Under the pieces are notes generated by a model, which was not told the DNA's origin, made no database searches, and saw only the letters and a list, made by a program, of their open reading frames with translations. The position numbers and the translations under genes are program-made. 64,000 bases of DNA. It comes from Limnobacter litoralis (lineage in GTDB: Bacteria > Pseudomonadota > Gammaproteobacteria > Burkholderiales > Burkholderiaceae_B). Each line of letters starts with the position of its first letter. Position 1 is the stretch's first letter. The stretch is from assembly GCF_030160455.1 (NCBI RefSeq), contig NZ_BSOJ01000012.1, positions 186,001 through 250,000 on the forward strand, in the 5' to 3' direction. Shown here in pieces: positions 54,428 to 63,717 of this stretch.

Positions 54428-54436
54428 TCGATTCGC

Positions 54437-55174
54437 ATGTCGACAAGTTTCGCCATCGTGATGCCCGTATTCAATGAAGGCGAGAATCTGCAAAAACACC
54501 TCAGCCAGCTTCGCGCCATCATTGGGCCTTCGGTGCCCGTCTATGTGGTAGACGGCGGTTCAACCGATCGGTCTTGGGCGATCTTGAATAGTTTGACCAG
54601 CGCAGACCCTTCTTTGCATGTTTTGAGCAGTGGCAAGGGCCGTGCCGTTCAGATGAACGCAGGTGCGTTGGCGGCGCTTCAGACGTCGGTGAGTCATCTG
54701 TTGTTTTTGCATGCAGACACGGTGATGTCTGCGCAGGCTTGGCAGTCATTGCTCAAATGCTTGACATACTCGACCTTGGCGTGGGGGCGATTCGATGTGC
54801 AGATTGAGGGACGAAGTGGCTGGCTGCCCGTCGTGGCGTGGATGATGAACCAGCGATCCAGATTGACCCGCATTTCGACCGGTGATCAGGGCATTTTCAT
54901 GCATCGAAGTCTGTTTGAGCGTGTTGGCGGCTACGTCAACCAACCGCTGATGGAAGACATTGAAATCAGCCGGGCTTTGAAACGACAGCGCGATGCGGTG
55001 TTTTTGGCAATCCGTGAACGATTGATTACTTCAGGGCGACGCTGGGATGAGCAGGGGGCGTGGTCGACCATCGTGCTGATGTGGCATTTGCGCTTTCGCT
55101 ACTGGCGGGGTGACAGTGCGTCGGCTTTGCTGGATCGTTATCGTGACGTCAGGGCTCGCAAGAAAACGCCATGA
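54437..55174 (+). CDS. TIGR04283-type family 2 glycosyltransferase
   Basis: GT-A glycosyltransferase of 245 residues. SFAIVMPVFNEGENL and VVDGGSTDRSW are the nucleotide-sugar binding start; LFLHADTV holds the metal-binding D-x-D-like site and GDQGIFMHRSLFERVGGY with LMEDIEISRALK the acceptor side. This small type is named for proximity to arsenosugar genes in some genomes, but no such genes are here. It overlaps the partner gene by an ATGA. Confidence 0.87.
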   Translation: MSTSFAIVMPVFNEGENLQKHLSQLRAIIGPSVPVYVVDGGSTDRSWAILNSLTSADPSLHVLSSGKGRAVQMNAGALAALQTSVSHLLFLHADTVMSAQAWQSLLKCLTYSTLAWGRFDVQIEGRSGWLPVVAWMMNQRSRLTRISTGDQGIFMHRSLFERVGGYVNQPLMEDIEISRALKRQRDAVFLAIRERLITSGRRWDEQGAWSTIVLMWHLRFRYWRGDSASALLDRYRDVRARKKTP

Positions 55175-55851
55175 AAAAAACACATCGCATTGAACTGGGT
55201 CTCTTCGCCAAGTTTCCGGAGACTGGGCGGGTAAAAACCCGACTTGCGCCCTTGCTGGGCGAGCAGGGTGCTGCCCGATTTGCGCGATGGCTCTTGCTGA
55301 CAGCGCTGAAAAAGGCAAGCGCGTTCACCGCTGTAGGCGGGGTCGTGAGGGTGAACCTGTGGACGGAGGGTGGCACGGACGCGCAATGGAAAGCGCTGCT
55401 GGAGCCCCTGCAATTGTCAGCGCCGATTCATCTGCATCGTCAGGTTCAAGGTCATTTGGGTGAGCGCATGCAGCATGCCACGCAAATCCAGTTGGGCGCT
55501 TCTAACGTTTCCATATTGCTTGGGCCCGATGCCATTGAATTTTCTCAGACCGATTTTCAGAAGTTGCTCAATGCGGTGGATGAGCATGGTCTGGCATTTA
55601 CGCCGGCTCACGATGGTGGCTATGTGGCCTTTGCATGCGTCAGGCCTGTGGCGTGTATCTTCTCAGGCGACATTCAATGGGGCACCAACCAGGTGGCTGA
55701 ACAGACGCAACAATTGCTCAAAAGGGCTGGCCTGCAGGCGCGTTGGCTAAGTCCACAGGCCGACATTGATGAGCCTGCTGATTTACAACAGGCATTGGCC
55801 AGGGGATCTGTGCCCGAAGACTGGATGAACGACTATTCCGATGACGCTTGA
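55171..55851 (+). CDS. TIGR04282-type glycosyltransferase/nucleotidyltransferase-like protein
   Basis: 226 residues of the DUF2064 group: LGLFAKFPETGRVKTRLAPLLGEQGAA is the characteristic N terminus, then LLGPDAIEFSQTDFQKLL and TPAHDGGYVAFACVRP. The fold is like guanylyltransferases of the CofC/MobA type. It is nearly always paired with the TIGR04283 enzyme; their joint product is not known in most bacteria. It overlaps the previous gene by 4 bp. Confidence 0.87.
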   Translation: MKKTHRIELGLFAKFPETGRVKTRLAPLLGEQGAARFARWLLLTALKKASAFTAVGGVVRVNLWTEGGTDAQWKALLEPLQLSAPIHLHRQVQGHLGERMQHATQIQLGASNVSILLGPDAIEFSQTDFQKLLNAVDEHGLAFTPAHDGGYVAFACVRPVACIFSGDIQWGTNQVAEQTQQLLKRAGLQARWLSPQADIDEPADLQQALARGSVPEDWMNDYSDDA

Positions 55852-55855
55852 TCGA

Positions 55856-56560
55856 ATGAAAACAACGACGACAAAATGCCTCAGTCTATTTGCATTGTTG
55901 ATGGTCTCTCAGGTCACTGTGGCCTCTGAAACACCAATGCTGGACCCCTGGCCGTGGCAGGCTCAATTCCACCCCAAAGTAAAAGCCCACACGGTGTTCG
56001 ACATGCAGGGTTCAGGCGATGACGCCGTGGTGAACACAACGGCGAACAAATCCTACGGCAGCTGGGTGGATGCTTTCAAAGCCCCCAAAGTGTTGCACGA
56101 ACTGGCATGGCGCTGGGCGGTGTTAAAGCAGCCGGAAGGTGCCAATCTCAAGAAGAAAGAGGGCGATGACGCCGCTGCCAAAGTGTGTGTGTTTGTGCAC
56201 ATTGACGAATCCCGTTTGTCATTTGGAACCCGCATGGAGTTGGGGGCAGCCCGCATGGTCTCCAGCGAACCTCTGCCAGCCGCCACCCTGTGTTACGTGT
56301 GGGGCAATGGCAGCGCGCGCGTCAACGATGTTTTTCCGAATCCGTACACAGGTTTGGTGATCAACTGGGTGTTGCAAAATGAGCCGGAGTCAACCCGATG
56401 GGTGGATGAACAACGCGATCTGCAAGCCGACGCAAGACGCGTTTTCTCTAAATTGTTGCCAGACGGAGCGGTCCAATTTGAAGGAGTCGCTTTCGGAAGC
56501 GACTCAGACAACACAGCGAGTCTGGCCAAGGCAAGGTTTGCCGGGTTTTTTGCCCGTTAA
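55856..56560 (+). CDS. Secreted DUF3047-family protein
   Basis: 234 residues with a signal peptide (LSLFALLMVSQVTVASE). LAWRWAVLKQPEGANLKKKEGDDAAAKV and LCYVWGNG match the DUF3047 family, whose predicted fold is a beta-sandwich of unknown activity. The ATG at 55856 places the signal at the N terminus; an ATG 15 bases earlier overlaps the previous gene. It closes the mgtE to DUF3047 run and converges on ribE. Confidence 0.8.
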   Translation: MKTTTTKCLSLFALLMVSQVTVASETPMLDPWPWQAQFHPKVKAHTVFDMQGSGDDAVVNTTANKSYGSWVDAFKAPKVLHELAWRWAVLKQPEGANLKKKEGDDAAAKVCVFVHIDESRLSFGTRMELGAARMVSSEPLPAATLCYVWGNGSARVNDVFPNPYTGLVINWVLQNEPESTRWVDEQRDLQADARRVFSKLLPDGAVQFEGVAFGSDSDNTASLAKARFAGFFAR

Positions 56561-56572
56561 CAGGTCAAACCA

Positions 56573-57196
56573 TCAGGCCCTGGATTGCGCATAGCTCAGC
56601 ATGCGTTGGGCATATCGGGCGATCTGATCCACTTCAAGATTCACCGGAGTGCCAGCTTTGAGGTGTTTCAGGGTGGTCATCTGAACCGTGTGTGGAATCA
56701 AGTTGATGTGAAAATCGCAGCTGCCATCGGCGTGGTCATCAACCTTGTTGACGGTCAGGCTGACGCCATTCACGGTCACCGACCCTTTGTATGCAAAATA
56801 ACAAGCCAGTTCAGCCGGGCTCTTGATCTGCAGGTGCCAGCTTTCGCCTATGGGCTCGAACCGACTTACTGTGCCAAGCCCGTCCACATGCCCGCTGACC
56901 AGGTGTCCACCCACCCGGTCAGACAAGCGCATGGCTTTTTCAAGGTTGACTTCCCCGGTTTGATCAAGACCCACGGTTTTGGACAGGCTTTCCCGTGAAA
57001 CGTCGACTGTGAACTCCCCCGTCTTGAATTCGACCACCGTCATACAGGCACCCTGTATGGCGATGCTGTCGCCGAGCTGGACATCGCTGAAGTCGAGCGT
57101 GGGTGCAAGAATGCGAAGCCGAACACCGGCTTGCTCATCTCCCAGGGGAGTAATGCTGGAAATTTGACCGATGGATTCAATGATGCCTGTAAACAT
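56573..57196 (-). CDS. ribE: Riboflavin synthase alpha chain
   Basis: Final step of riboflavin synthesis, dismutating two 6,7-dimethyl-8-ribityllumazine molecules. 207 residues starting MFTGIIESIGQI, made of two lumazine-binding repeats (about 1-97 and 98-195); AMRLSDRVGGHLVSGHVDG marks the repeat junction. AGGAAG lies eight bases before the ATG. It lies 5 bp after ribD. In E. coli naming this is ribC/ribE, depending on convention. Confidence 0.96.
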   Translation of the reverse strand: MFTGIIESIGQISSITPLGDEQAGVRLRILAPTLDFSDVQLGDSIAIQGACMTVVEFKTGEFTVDVSRESLSKTVGLDQTGEVNLEKAMRLSDRVGGHLVSGHVDGLGTVSRFEPIGESWHLQIKSPAELACYFAYKGSVTVNGVSLTVNKVDDHADGSCDFHINLIPHTVQMTTLKHLKAGTPVNLEVDQIARYAQRMLSYAQSRA

Positions 57197-57201
57197 GATT
57201 T

Positions 57202-58323
57202 CTACTTCCTGATTTGTTTGATCCACACCAGTTTGGCGTCGGTGCCCACGTGTTCGATGGTATGAAGAGACCAGTCGAGTGCGTCGGGCAATTCGGTTTG
57301 TTCAGGCAGCCGAAAAAGGCCAGCCCCTGAACCCAGAAAACGGGGGGCGATGTATTGAACAATTTCATCGACCAACCCAGTTTGCAAAAACGAGCCGTTT
57401 AAGCCAAATCCCGCTTCCAGATGCAATTCATTGACCTGACAATGGTCTGCAAGGTGCTTCAAAAGCTTGGCGAGATCGGTTTTTCCGTCGCCATTGTCGG
57501 CTTGATCGGCCCGAACCTGTACACAATGAATGTTGGCCTTGTTGGGGTGTTGGTCCAGCCAGGCTGGTGGCAAGTCTTGGGTGTGTGCAATCCAGGTTGT
57601 GCCTTCCTGCAGAAGCAGCGCCGCTGGTGAAATCTCGAGCTTGCTGTCCACCACCACCTTGATGGGCTGTCTTGTGGTCTCGATATCCCGTACGTTCAAT
57701 CGTGGATTGTCTGCTTTGATCGTGCCTATCCCGCTTAAAACTGCACACGCTTGCGCGCGCAGGCGGTGCCCGTCCTGACGCGCCTGCGGGCCGGTGATCC
57801 ACTGGCTGACCCCGCTGGGCAAGGCTGTGATTCCATCAGCGCTGCTGGCCACCTTCAGACGCACCCATGGTCTACCTCGCTCCATTCTGGACAGAAAACC
57901 ACGGTTGATCCACCTGGCCCGTTCTTCCAGAACACCTGTTGTGACTTCGATCCCCGCGCTTTCCAGCAGTGCAATTCCACGCCCGCTGACCAAGGGGTTG
58001 GGGTCTTTGATTGCGACCACAACGCGGGTAACGCCGCATCTGATCAGGGCCTCGGCGCAGGGGCCCGTTCGTCCGTGGTGGGAGCAAGGCTCCAGCGTGA
58101 CGTAGGCCGTGGCTCCAGACAGCGCAATTTTTTTGCTTCTCGCATTCTCGATGGCCTTGACTTCGGCGTGTGCATGCCCCGCCTGTGCATGAAAGCCTGT
58201 AGACAGAACCTGGTTGTTGCGCACCATGACGCAACCCACTCTTGGATTTGGAGTGGTCGTATACGCTCCTTTTTCCGCTTCGTTCAACGCCATGTGCATG
58301 AACATCTCGTCGGTGGTGTTCAC
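57202..58323 (-). CDS. ribD: Bifunctional pyrimidine deaminase/reductase of riboflavin synthesis
   Basis: 373 residues. The deaminase part has the zinc motifs [10 protein letters not shown] and [12 protein letters not shown]; the reductase part (from about 150) has [18 protein letters not shown] and [15 protein letters not shown]. The start is GTG, forming a GTGA overlap with the nrdR stop; the residues that follow align with the E. coli N terminus (MALNEAEKG against ALKLAQRG), so a later ATG is unlikely. Confidence 0.96.
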   Translation of the reverse strand: MNTTDEMFMHMALNEAEKGAYTTTPNPRVGCVMVRNNQVLSTGFHAQAGHAHAEVKAIENARSKKIALSGATAYVTLEPCSHHGRTGPCAEALIRCGVTRVVVAIKDPNPLVSGRGIALLESAGIEVTTGVLEERARWINRGFLSRMERGRPWVRLKVASSADGITALPSGVSQWITGPQARQDGHRLRAQACAVLSGIGTIKADNPRLNVRDIETTRQPIKVVVDSKLEISPAALLLQEGTTWIAHTQDLPPAWLDQHPNKANIHCVQVRADQADNGDGKTDLAKLLKHLADHCQVNELHLEAGFGLNGSFLQTGLVDEIVQYIAPRFLGSGAGLFRLPEQTELPDALDWSLHTIEHVGTDAKLVWIKQIRK

Positions 58324-58805
58324 GATTTTTTGCGCGGTGAATTGGTGGTGGCAACAGGGGAGGTGAGCTGGGCGATCTCTTCAGAAAACGCCTGCAGGTC
58401 TTCAAAGCTTTTATAAACCGATGCAAAGCGGATGTAGGCCACTGTGTCCAGTTGCTTCAGTTGCTCCATCACCAGTTCCCCGAGTTGCTTGGTACTGACC
58501 TCGCGGGCCGCACTCAGTAACAGCTTTTCTTCAATGCGGGCAATGGCTTGGTCGATGGCTTCCGCTGAAACTGGCCTTTTGCGCAGAGAAAGCATCAAGC
58601 TGCCGCGCAGTTTGTCGGAGGAAAAATCAACTCGCGAGCCGTCGCGTTTCACGATGGCCGGGAAAAAGAGTTCCTTGCGCTCGTAGGTGGTGAAGCGTTT
58701 CTCGCACTGGGAGCATTGCCGCCGTCGTCGAATCGCGTCTCCATCTTCGGAGGTTCGAGAATCGACGACTTGCGTGTCAGCATTGCCGCAAAACGGGCAT
58801 TTCAT
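58320..58805 (-). CDS. nrdR: Transcriptional repressor NrdR of ribonucleotide reductase genes
   Basis: 161-residue zinc-ribbon and ATP-cone repressor that senses dATP/ATP and silences nrd operons. [15 protein letters not shown] and [15 protein letters not shown] carry the four zinc cysteines; [15 protein letters not shown] begins the ATP cone. It is between glyA and ribD in the order common in proteobacteria; the nrd genes are elsewhere. Confidence 0.97.
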   Translation of the reverse strand: MKCPFCGNADTQVVDSRTSEDGDAIRRRRQCSQCEKRFTTYERKELFFPAIVKRDGSRVDFSSDKLRGSLMLSLRKRPVSAEAIDQAIARIEEKLLLSAAREVSTKQLGELVMEQLKQLDTVAYIRFASVYKSFEDLQAFSEEIAQLTSPVATTNSPRKKS

Positions 58806-58825
58806 GATGAGCGTTGTGCCCCGTA

Positions 58826-60070
58826 TTACCTGTAGACAGGAAATTCGGAGGTTAGTACTTTCACCTTTTGGCGCACAGCTTCAAGCGTGGCCTCGTCTTC
58901 TGGGTTTTCAAGTACATCGGCGATCAGGTGACCTACCAGACGTGCCTGCTCTTCCTTGAAGCCACGAGTGGTCATGGCTGGACTGCCCAGACGAATGCCA
59001 CTGGTGACGAATGGCTTTTCGGGGTCGTTGGGAATGGCGTTCTTGTTGACTGTGATGTGCGCCTCACCGAGGGCTGCTTCAGCAGCCTTGCCGGTGATGC
59101 CTTTGGCACGCAGGTCAACCAGCATCACGTGGCTTTCGGTGTGGCCCGATACAATTCTCAGACCGCGCTCGATCAAGGCTTCGGCCAGTGCCTTGGCGTT
59201 GGCCACCACTTGTTGCTGGTAGGCTTTGAATTCAGGCTGAAGCGCTTCATGGAAGGCCACGGCCTTGCCGGCGATGACATGCATCAATGGGCCACCCTGA
59301 ATGCCGGGGAAAATGGCGCTGTTGATCTTCTTGGCCAGTTCTTCCTTCATCAGGATGATGCCGCCACGTGGACCACGCAACGATTTGTGGGTGGTTGAGG
59401 TGCACACATCCGCGAAGGGAACCGGGCTTGGGTATACACCCGCTGCGATCAGACCGGCGTAGTGGGCCATGTCGACCATGAAATAAGCGCCCACTTCCTT
59501 GGCGATTTTCGCAAAACGTTCGAAATCAATGCGCAGGGAGTAAGCAGACGCACCCGCGATGATCAATTTGGGTTTGTGTTCACGCGCCAGGGCTTCTACT
59601 TGGTCGTAGTCGATGGCCTCTTGCTCGTTCAGACCATAAGAGACGACGTTAAACCACTTGCCGGACATGTTCAGGGGCATGCCATGGGTCAGATGACCGC
59701 CTTCGGCCAGCGAGAGGCCCATGATGGTGTCGCCGGGTTGCAGCAAGGCAAAAAACACGGCCTGATTGGCCTGTGAACCGGAATTGGGTTGTACGTTGGC
59801 CGCTTCGGCGTTGAACAGCTTTTTCAAACGCTCAATTGCCAGGTTTTCAACCACATCCACGTTTTCGCAGCCGCCGTAATAGCGCTTGCCAGGGTAGCCT
59901 TCTGCGTATTTGTTGGTCAACTGTGAACCTTGTGCTTCCATCACGGCCGGGCTGGCGTAGTTCTCTGAAGCAATCAGCTCAATGTGGTCTTCCTGACGGC
60001 GGTTTTCAAGCGAAATGGCTTCAAACAGTTCAGGGTCGATCTGGGCAATACCTACTTTGCGGTCAAACAT
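58826..60070 (-). CDS. glyA: Serine hydroxymethyltransferase
   Basis: PLP enzyme that makes glycine and methylene-tetrahydrofolate from serine. 414 residues: [34 protein letters not shown], and the PLP lysine in [14 protein letters not shown]. First gene of the glyA-nrdR-ribD-ribE run (20 bp, 4-bp overlap, 5 bp). The ~95-bp gap upstream holds a TAGAAT but no good -35. Confidence 0.98.
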   Translation of the reverse strand: MFDRKVGIAQIDPELFEAISLENRRQEDHIELIASENYASPAVMEAQGSQLTNKYAEGYPGKRYYGGCENVDVVENLAIERLKKLFNAEAANVQPNSGSQANQAVFFALLQPGDTIMGLSLAEGGHLTHGMPLNMSGKWFNVVSYGLNEQEAIDYDQVEALAREHKPKLIIAGASAYSLRIDFERFAKIAKEVGAYFMVDMAHYAGLIAAGVYPSPVPFADVCTSTTHKSLRGPRGGIILMKEELAKKINSAIFPGIQGGPLMHVIAGKAVAFHEALQPEFKAYQQQVVANAKALAEALIERGLRIVSGHTESHVMLVDLRAKGITGKAAEAALGEAHITVNKNAIPNDPEKPFVTSGIRLGSPAMTTRGFKEEQARLVGHLIADVLENPEDEATLEAVRQKVKVLTSEFPVYR

Positions 60071-60164
60071 ATTCCGTTCCGTGGAGAATGTGTGCCCTGC
60101 ATTGATGGCAACAGTGCAGTGGCAACGTTTAAATCAGCCCACTATTCTAAAACATTTGAAGCAC

Positions 60165-60887
60165 TTAGGCGACTCTGCCGTCCACCTCGTCGCCAATGTT
60201 GTGTTGTTCTGTGTTTTTCAGGTGATTCAGGTCGGCCCACAAGCGGATTTGCAACTCGCCCGTCTCGTGGTCGGCGTCCAGAATGTTCAGCGCACAATTG
60301 GGCAGAAGCCAGGTTCGGGTCGTTTGAAGTGGCGTTTGGGTGGCCATGCGATAAACGCAATCCAATACGCCGCCGTGCGCCACCAGCATCACCTGTTGGC
60401 CTGGGTGATCATTGAGAATGCAGGCCAAGGCCGTTTTTATCCGATCGTAAAAGGCCAAAAGCGATTCGCCGCCCGAGATTGCCCGGTCGGGAATGCGGTC
60501 GCGCAGTGCCTGATACTGCGCTGGGTCATGTGCCGCCATTTCTTCGGCGGTCATTCCTGAAAAATGGCCATAGTCCCTTTCACGCAGGTCGGTACGGCTG
60601 ACCGGCGCAAGCTGTGTGTCCAGCAGAATTTCTGCGGTCAGGCGTGCGCGGGTCAGGTCGCTGCAGTAGGCTGCATTGGTATTCTGGAGAATCCGGGTGT
60701 CATGGCGCAGGTAATCGCCCAGTGAACGGGCCTGTTGAAGGCCACGGTCGTTGAGTCCAATGTCGGTGTGCCCCTGAAAGCGCTTCTCGGCGTTCCAGGG
60801 TGTTTCGCCGTGACGCACCAAAACAAGGCGAGTGTGACGCTCGCTTTTGTCAGGCAGGTGCGTTTGTGGTGCGTGTGCGCTGTCCAT
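60165..60887 (-). CDS. Histidine phosphatase family protein (PhoE/GpmB-like)
   Basis: 240-residue 2H phosphatase: LVLVRHGETPWNAEKRFQGH with the phospho-accepting histidine, ERDYGHFSGMTAEE, and the second histidine in VMLVAHGGVLD. Substrate not predictable from sequence; relatives act on phosphoglycerate, sugar phosphates or cobalamin intermediates. Its ATG overlaps the tyrS stop by one base (TAATG), so it is probably expressed with tyrS. Confidence 0.9.
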   Translation of the reverse strand: MDSAHAPQTHLPDKSERHTRLVLVRHGETPWNAEKRFQGHTDIGLNDRGLQQARSLGDYLRHDTRILQNTNAAYCSDLTRARLTAEILLDTQLAPVSRTDLRERDYGHFSGMTAEEMAAHDPAQYQALRDRIPDRAISGGESLLAFYDRIKTALACILNDHPGQQVMLVAHGGVLDCVYRMATQTPLQTTRTWLLPNCALNILDADHETGELQIRLWADLNHLKNTEQHNIGDEVDGRVA

Positions 60888-62158
60888 TACACCAGGTTGA
60901 CCTTGGCAAAACGGCGCTTTCCGACCTGGATCACATAAGTTCCGGGTTTCAGTCTGGCAGACTTGTCAGCCGCCTTTTCGCCGTCGATTTTGACCCCGCC
61001 TTGTTCAATGTTGCGGTTGGCTTCGCTGGCAGAGGCGCACAAATTGGCCGATTTCAGGACCCAGCCCAAGGCGGCATCGGCATCGCCCGTGTTGAGTTGT
61101 AGATTCACTTCGGGCATGTCGTCGGGCAGTGCGCCCTGTTTGAAGCGGGCTTCAAATTCAGCCAGGGCCTCTTCGGCTGCTTGACGGGAATGGAAGCGTT
61201 CAATGATCTCTTGTGCCAGTGCAACCTTGGCATTGCGCGGGTTTTCGCCCTGTTCACAGGCGCGTTTCAACGCTGCGATGTCATCCATTGAACGGAAGCT
61301 CAGCAGGGTGTACCAGTTCCACATCAATTCATCGGAAATAGACATGATCTTGCCGAACATGCTGGTCGGGCTTTCTGTCACGCCCACGTAGTTGTTTTTG
61401 GACTTCGACATTTTTTCAACGCCGTCCAGGCCCACCAGCAGCGGCATGGTCAAAATGCATTGCGGGTCCTGACCTTCCTGCTTTTGAAGCTCGCGCCCCA
61501 CCAACAGGTTGAACTTCTGATCCGTTCCACCAATTTCAAGGTCGGATTTCAAGGCCACTGAATCGTAGCCCTGCATGAGTGGGTACAGAAATTCGTGAAC
61601 AGCAATCGGCTTGCCCTCTCGATAGCGCTTGGTGAAGTCATCGCGCTCCAGCATGCGGGCAACCGTGTAACGGGAGGCCAGCCTGATCATTCCATCCGCA
61701 CCCAGCGGCATGCACCATTCACTGTTAAATCGGATTTCTGTCTTTTCCGCATCCAGAATCTTGACGGCTTGCTGGTGATAGGTTTTTGCGTTTTCTTCGA
61801 TCTGTTCGCGGGTCAACGGCGGGCGGGTGCTGTTGCGGCCTGAGGGGTCACCAATCATCGAAGTGAAATCACCAATCAGAAAAATGACCTGGTGGCCCAG
61901 TTCTTGCAACTGCCTGAGCTTGTTGAGCACGACAGTGTGACCCAGGTGAATGTCAGGTGCAGTGGGATCAAGCCCCAGTTTGATTCGAAGCGGAATTTTG
62001 GATTGATGGCTCTTTTCGAGCTTTTGAATCCATTCGTTTTCGATTAAAAGTTCTTCACAGCCCCGTTTTGTGACTTCCAGCGCATGACGGGTTGAATCTG
62101 ACAGTGGGGCCTGGGTAGTACTTGTTTCATGCACACTACCGATGGGTGGCTGTTTCAT
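60887..62158 (-). CDS. tyrS: Tyrosyl-tRNA synthetase
   Basis: Class I synthetase charging tRNA-Tyr. 423 residues with the HIGH-type motif DIHLGHTVV, the tyrosine pocket [13 protein letters not shown] and [11 protein letters not shown]; a C-terminal S4 domain starts near 355 ([20 protein letters not shown]). The N terminus has a ~25-residue extension before [16 protein letters not shown]. This is the TyrZ-like long form. Divergent from the M23 peptidase gene. Confidence 0.97.
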   Translation of the reverse strand: MKQPPIGSVHETSTTQAPLSDSTRHALEVTKRGCEELLIENEWIQKLEKSHQSKIPLRIKLGLDPTAPDIHLGHTVVLNKLRQLQELGHQVIFLIGDFTSMIGDPSGRNSTRPPLTREQIEENAKTYHQQAVKILDAEKTEIRFNSEWCMPLGADGMIRLASRYTVARMLERDDFTKRYREGKPIAVHEFLYPLMQGYDSVALKSDLEIGGTDQKFNLLVGRELQKQEGQDPQCILTMPLLVGLDGVEKMSKSKNNYVGVTESPTSMFGKIMSISDELMWNWYTLLSFRSMDDIAALKRACEQGENPRNAKVALAQEIIERFHSRQAAEEALAEFEARFKQGALPDDMPEVNLQLNTGDADAALGWVLKSANLCASASEANRNIEQGGVKIDGEKAADKSARLKPGTYVIQVGKRRFAKVNLV

Positions 62159-62182
62159 GGTTAATCCTTTGGTACACTACGC

Positions 62183-62209
62183 AAATTCGTTTGTCTGGCA
62201 AACGAATTT
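62183..62209. promoter_or_regulatory. Perfect 11-bp inverted repeat between tyrS and the M23 peptidase
   Basis: AAATTCGTTTG (62183-62193), five-base spacer TCTGG, CAAACGAATTT (62199-62209). It lies in the 82-bp gap between divergent genes. A TACAAT at 62217-62222 may be the -10 of the peptidase gene; any protein on the repeat would cover its -35 zone. Confidence 0.6.
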
Positions 62210-62240
62210 TTAGACATACAATTCAACAATTAAAACGACT

Positions 62241-63638
62241 ATGCTTCAAACAATTCTCGAGCGTATCCTCTCGGCGGTGGGCCAGTTGTCGGTCTTGAGC
62301 AGAAACCTGCTCGATCGCGGCCTGATCTACCTTGACGCGGCGCTGCCCAGTTCAAGTCGTCACAGAAAGTGGATTATTGTAGGCGTTTTTTCAATGCCGG
62401 TACTCGGCGCAGTGGTTGCGATCGCTGGTTCCGTTGAAAATCCCCAGATGGACACCTCGAATCTGCCCACGGTGCAGGAGGCCATCCAGCTGAACGTGGA
62501 CTCCCAAGGGGTTTTCAATGTCGCCCCCCTGGTTTCTGAAGAGAAAATCCACCGTGGAGACACCATCGTTTCGTTGCTGCAGCGCATGGGCGTCAACACC
62601 GATGGATTGACCAACTTCTTAATGAGCGACAAGGTCGCCTCCAACCTGGTGAATTTGCGCGCTGGCCGTGTTATTACCGTTCAGCAGGATGTTGAGGGCA
62701 ATCTGGTGTGGTTGCGTTACAAGTCTTCTCAAGACAATGACGCACAGCGCGCAATCCTGGTGGAGCGCAAGAACGGACAATATTCAGCCCGATTTGAAGA
62801 CATTACATACGACCGTGGCGTTGTTGCACGGGCTGGTCGCATCGAGTCGTCCCTGTTTGCAGCGGCTGACAAAGCCGGGCTTCCGGATGCCATCACCATT
62901 CAACTGGCGAACATTTTCTCCTCCGAGATTGACTTCCACCGTGAACTGAGGCACGGCGACTCTTTCCGTGTGGTTTACGAGGATTTGTCAGTCGACGGAC
63001 GAAGCGTCAGCAGCGGGCGTATTCTGGCCGCCGAGTTTGTCAACGACAATCACAAGTACACGGCATACTGGTTCGATTCCAAAAATCAGGCTGCGGGTTA
63101 TTACGACGAAAATGGTCGCAGTTTGAAAAAGTCGTTCTTGCGTTCACCGCTGGCCTTTTCTCGCATCACCTCAGGATTCACCACCGCCCGCTTTCACCCC
63201 ATTCTCAAAAAATGGAAGGCGCACACGGGCGTGGATTATGCCGCCGCACGCGGAACGCCCATTATGGCCACTGCCAACGGAACCATTAAATTCATTGGTC
63301 AGCAGCGTGGTTATGGCAACGTCATTGAAATCCAGCACTATGGTGGGTACAGCACCCTCTATGGCCACATGAACAACTTTGCCAAAGGCATGCATCGCGG
63401 TACTAAAATTACCCAAGGCGAAGTGATTGGTTACGTGGGCTCCACCGGTTGGGCAACCGGGCCGCATGTGCATTATGAGTTCCGTGTAAACGAGGTGCCT
63501 CGTAACCCGCTGACCATCAGCGTGGCCCAGTCAGAGCCATTGAACAAGACCGCCATGGCCGAGTTCAAGCGCACTCAAGCCAGTCTGGAGCGCAAGCTGG
63601 ACACTGTGACGGGTACGCAGGTTGCAAAGGCTGAGTAA
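62241..63638 (+). CDS. M23 peptidoglycan endopeptidase (MepM-like)
   Basis: 465-residue membrane-anchored hydrolase. A signal anchor is at about 46-68 (WIIVGVFSMPVLGAVVAIAG). EEKIHRGDTIVSLLQRMGV starts an OapA/LysM-like domain, a linker domain follows, and the LytM catalytic domain at about 330-440 has HTGVDYAAARGTPI and GWATGPHVHYEFR with the zinc ligands His and Asp. It likely cuts cross-links to let new wall be inserted. Followed by a terminator and then anmK; this order is seen in many proteobacteria. Confidence 0.93.
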   Translation: MLQTILERILSAVGQLSVLSRNLLDRGLIYLDAALPSSSRHRKWIIVGVFSMPVLGAVVAIAGSVENPQMDTSNLPTVQEAIQLNVDSQGVFNVAPLVSEEKIHRGDTIVSLLQRMGVNTDGLTNFLMSDKVASNLVNLRAGRVITVQQDVEGNLVWLRYKSSQDNDAQRAILVERKNGQYSARFEDITYDRGVVARAGRIESSLFAAADKAGLPDAITIQLANIFSSEIDFHRELRHGDSFRVVYEDLSVDGRSVSSGRILAAEFVNDNHKYTAYWFDSKNQAAGYYDENGRSLKKSFLRSPLAFSRITSGFTTARFHPILKKWKAHTGVDYAAARGTPIMATANGTIKFIGQQRGYGNVIEIQHYGGYSTLYGHMNNFAKGMHRGTKITQGEVIGYVGSTGWATGPHVHYEFRVNEVPRNPLTISVAQSEPLNKTAMAEFKRTQASLERKLDTVTGTQVAKAE

Positions 63639-63672
63639 TTCAGATCGTCCGCATCGCATTTGAATGAATTCA

Positions 63673-63702
63673 CAAGGCCCCTTCCGGGGCTTTGTGCTTT
63701 TT
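63673..63702 (+). terminator. Terminator after the M23 peptidase gene
   Basis: CAAGGCCCC (63673-63681), loop TTCC, GGGGCTTTG (63686-63694) with one G-U pair, then TGCTTTTT. Located 35 bp after the stop. Confidence 0.88.
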
Positions 63703-63717
63703 GGGGAGCAACACATC

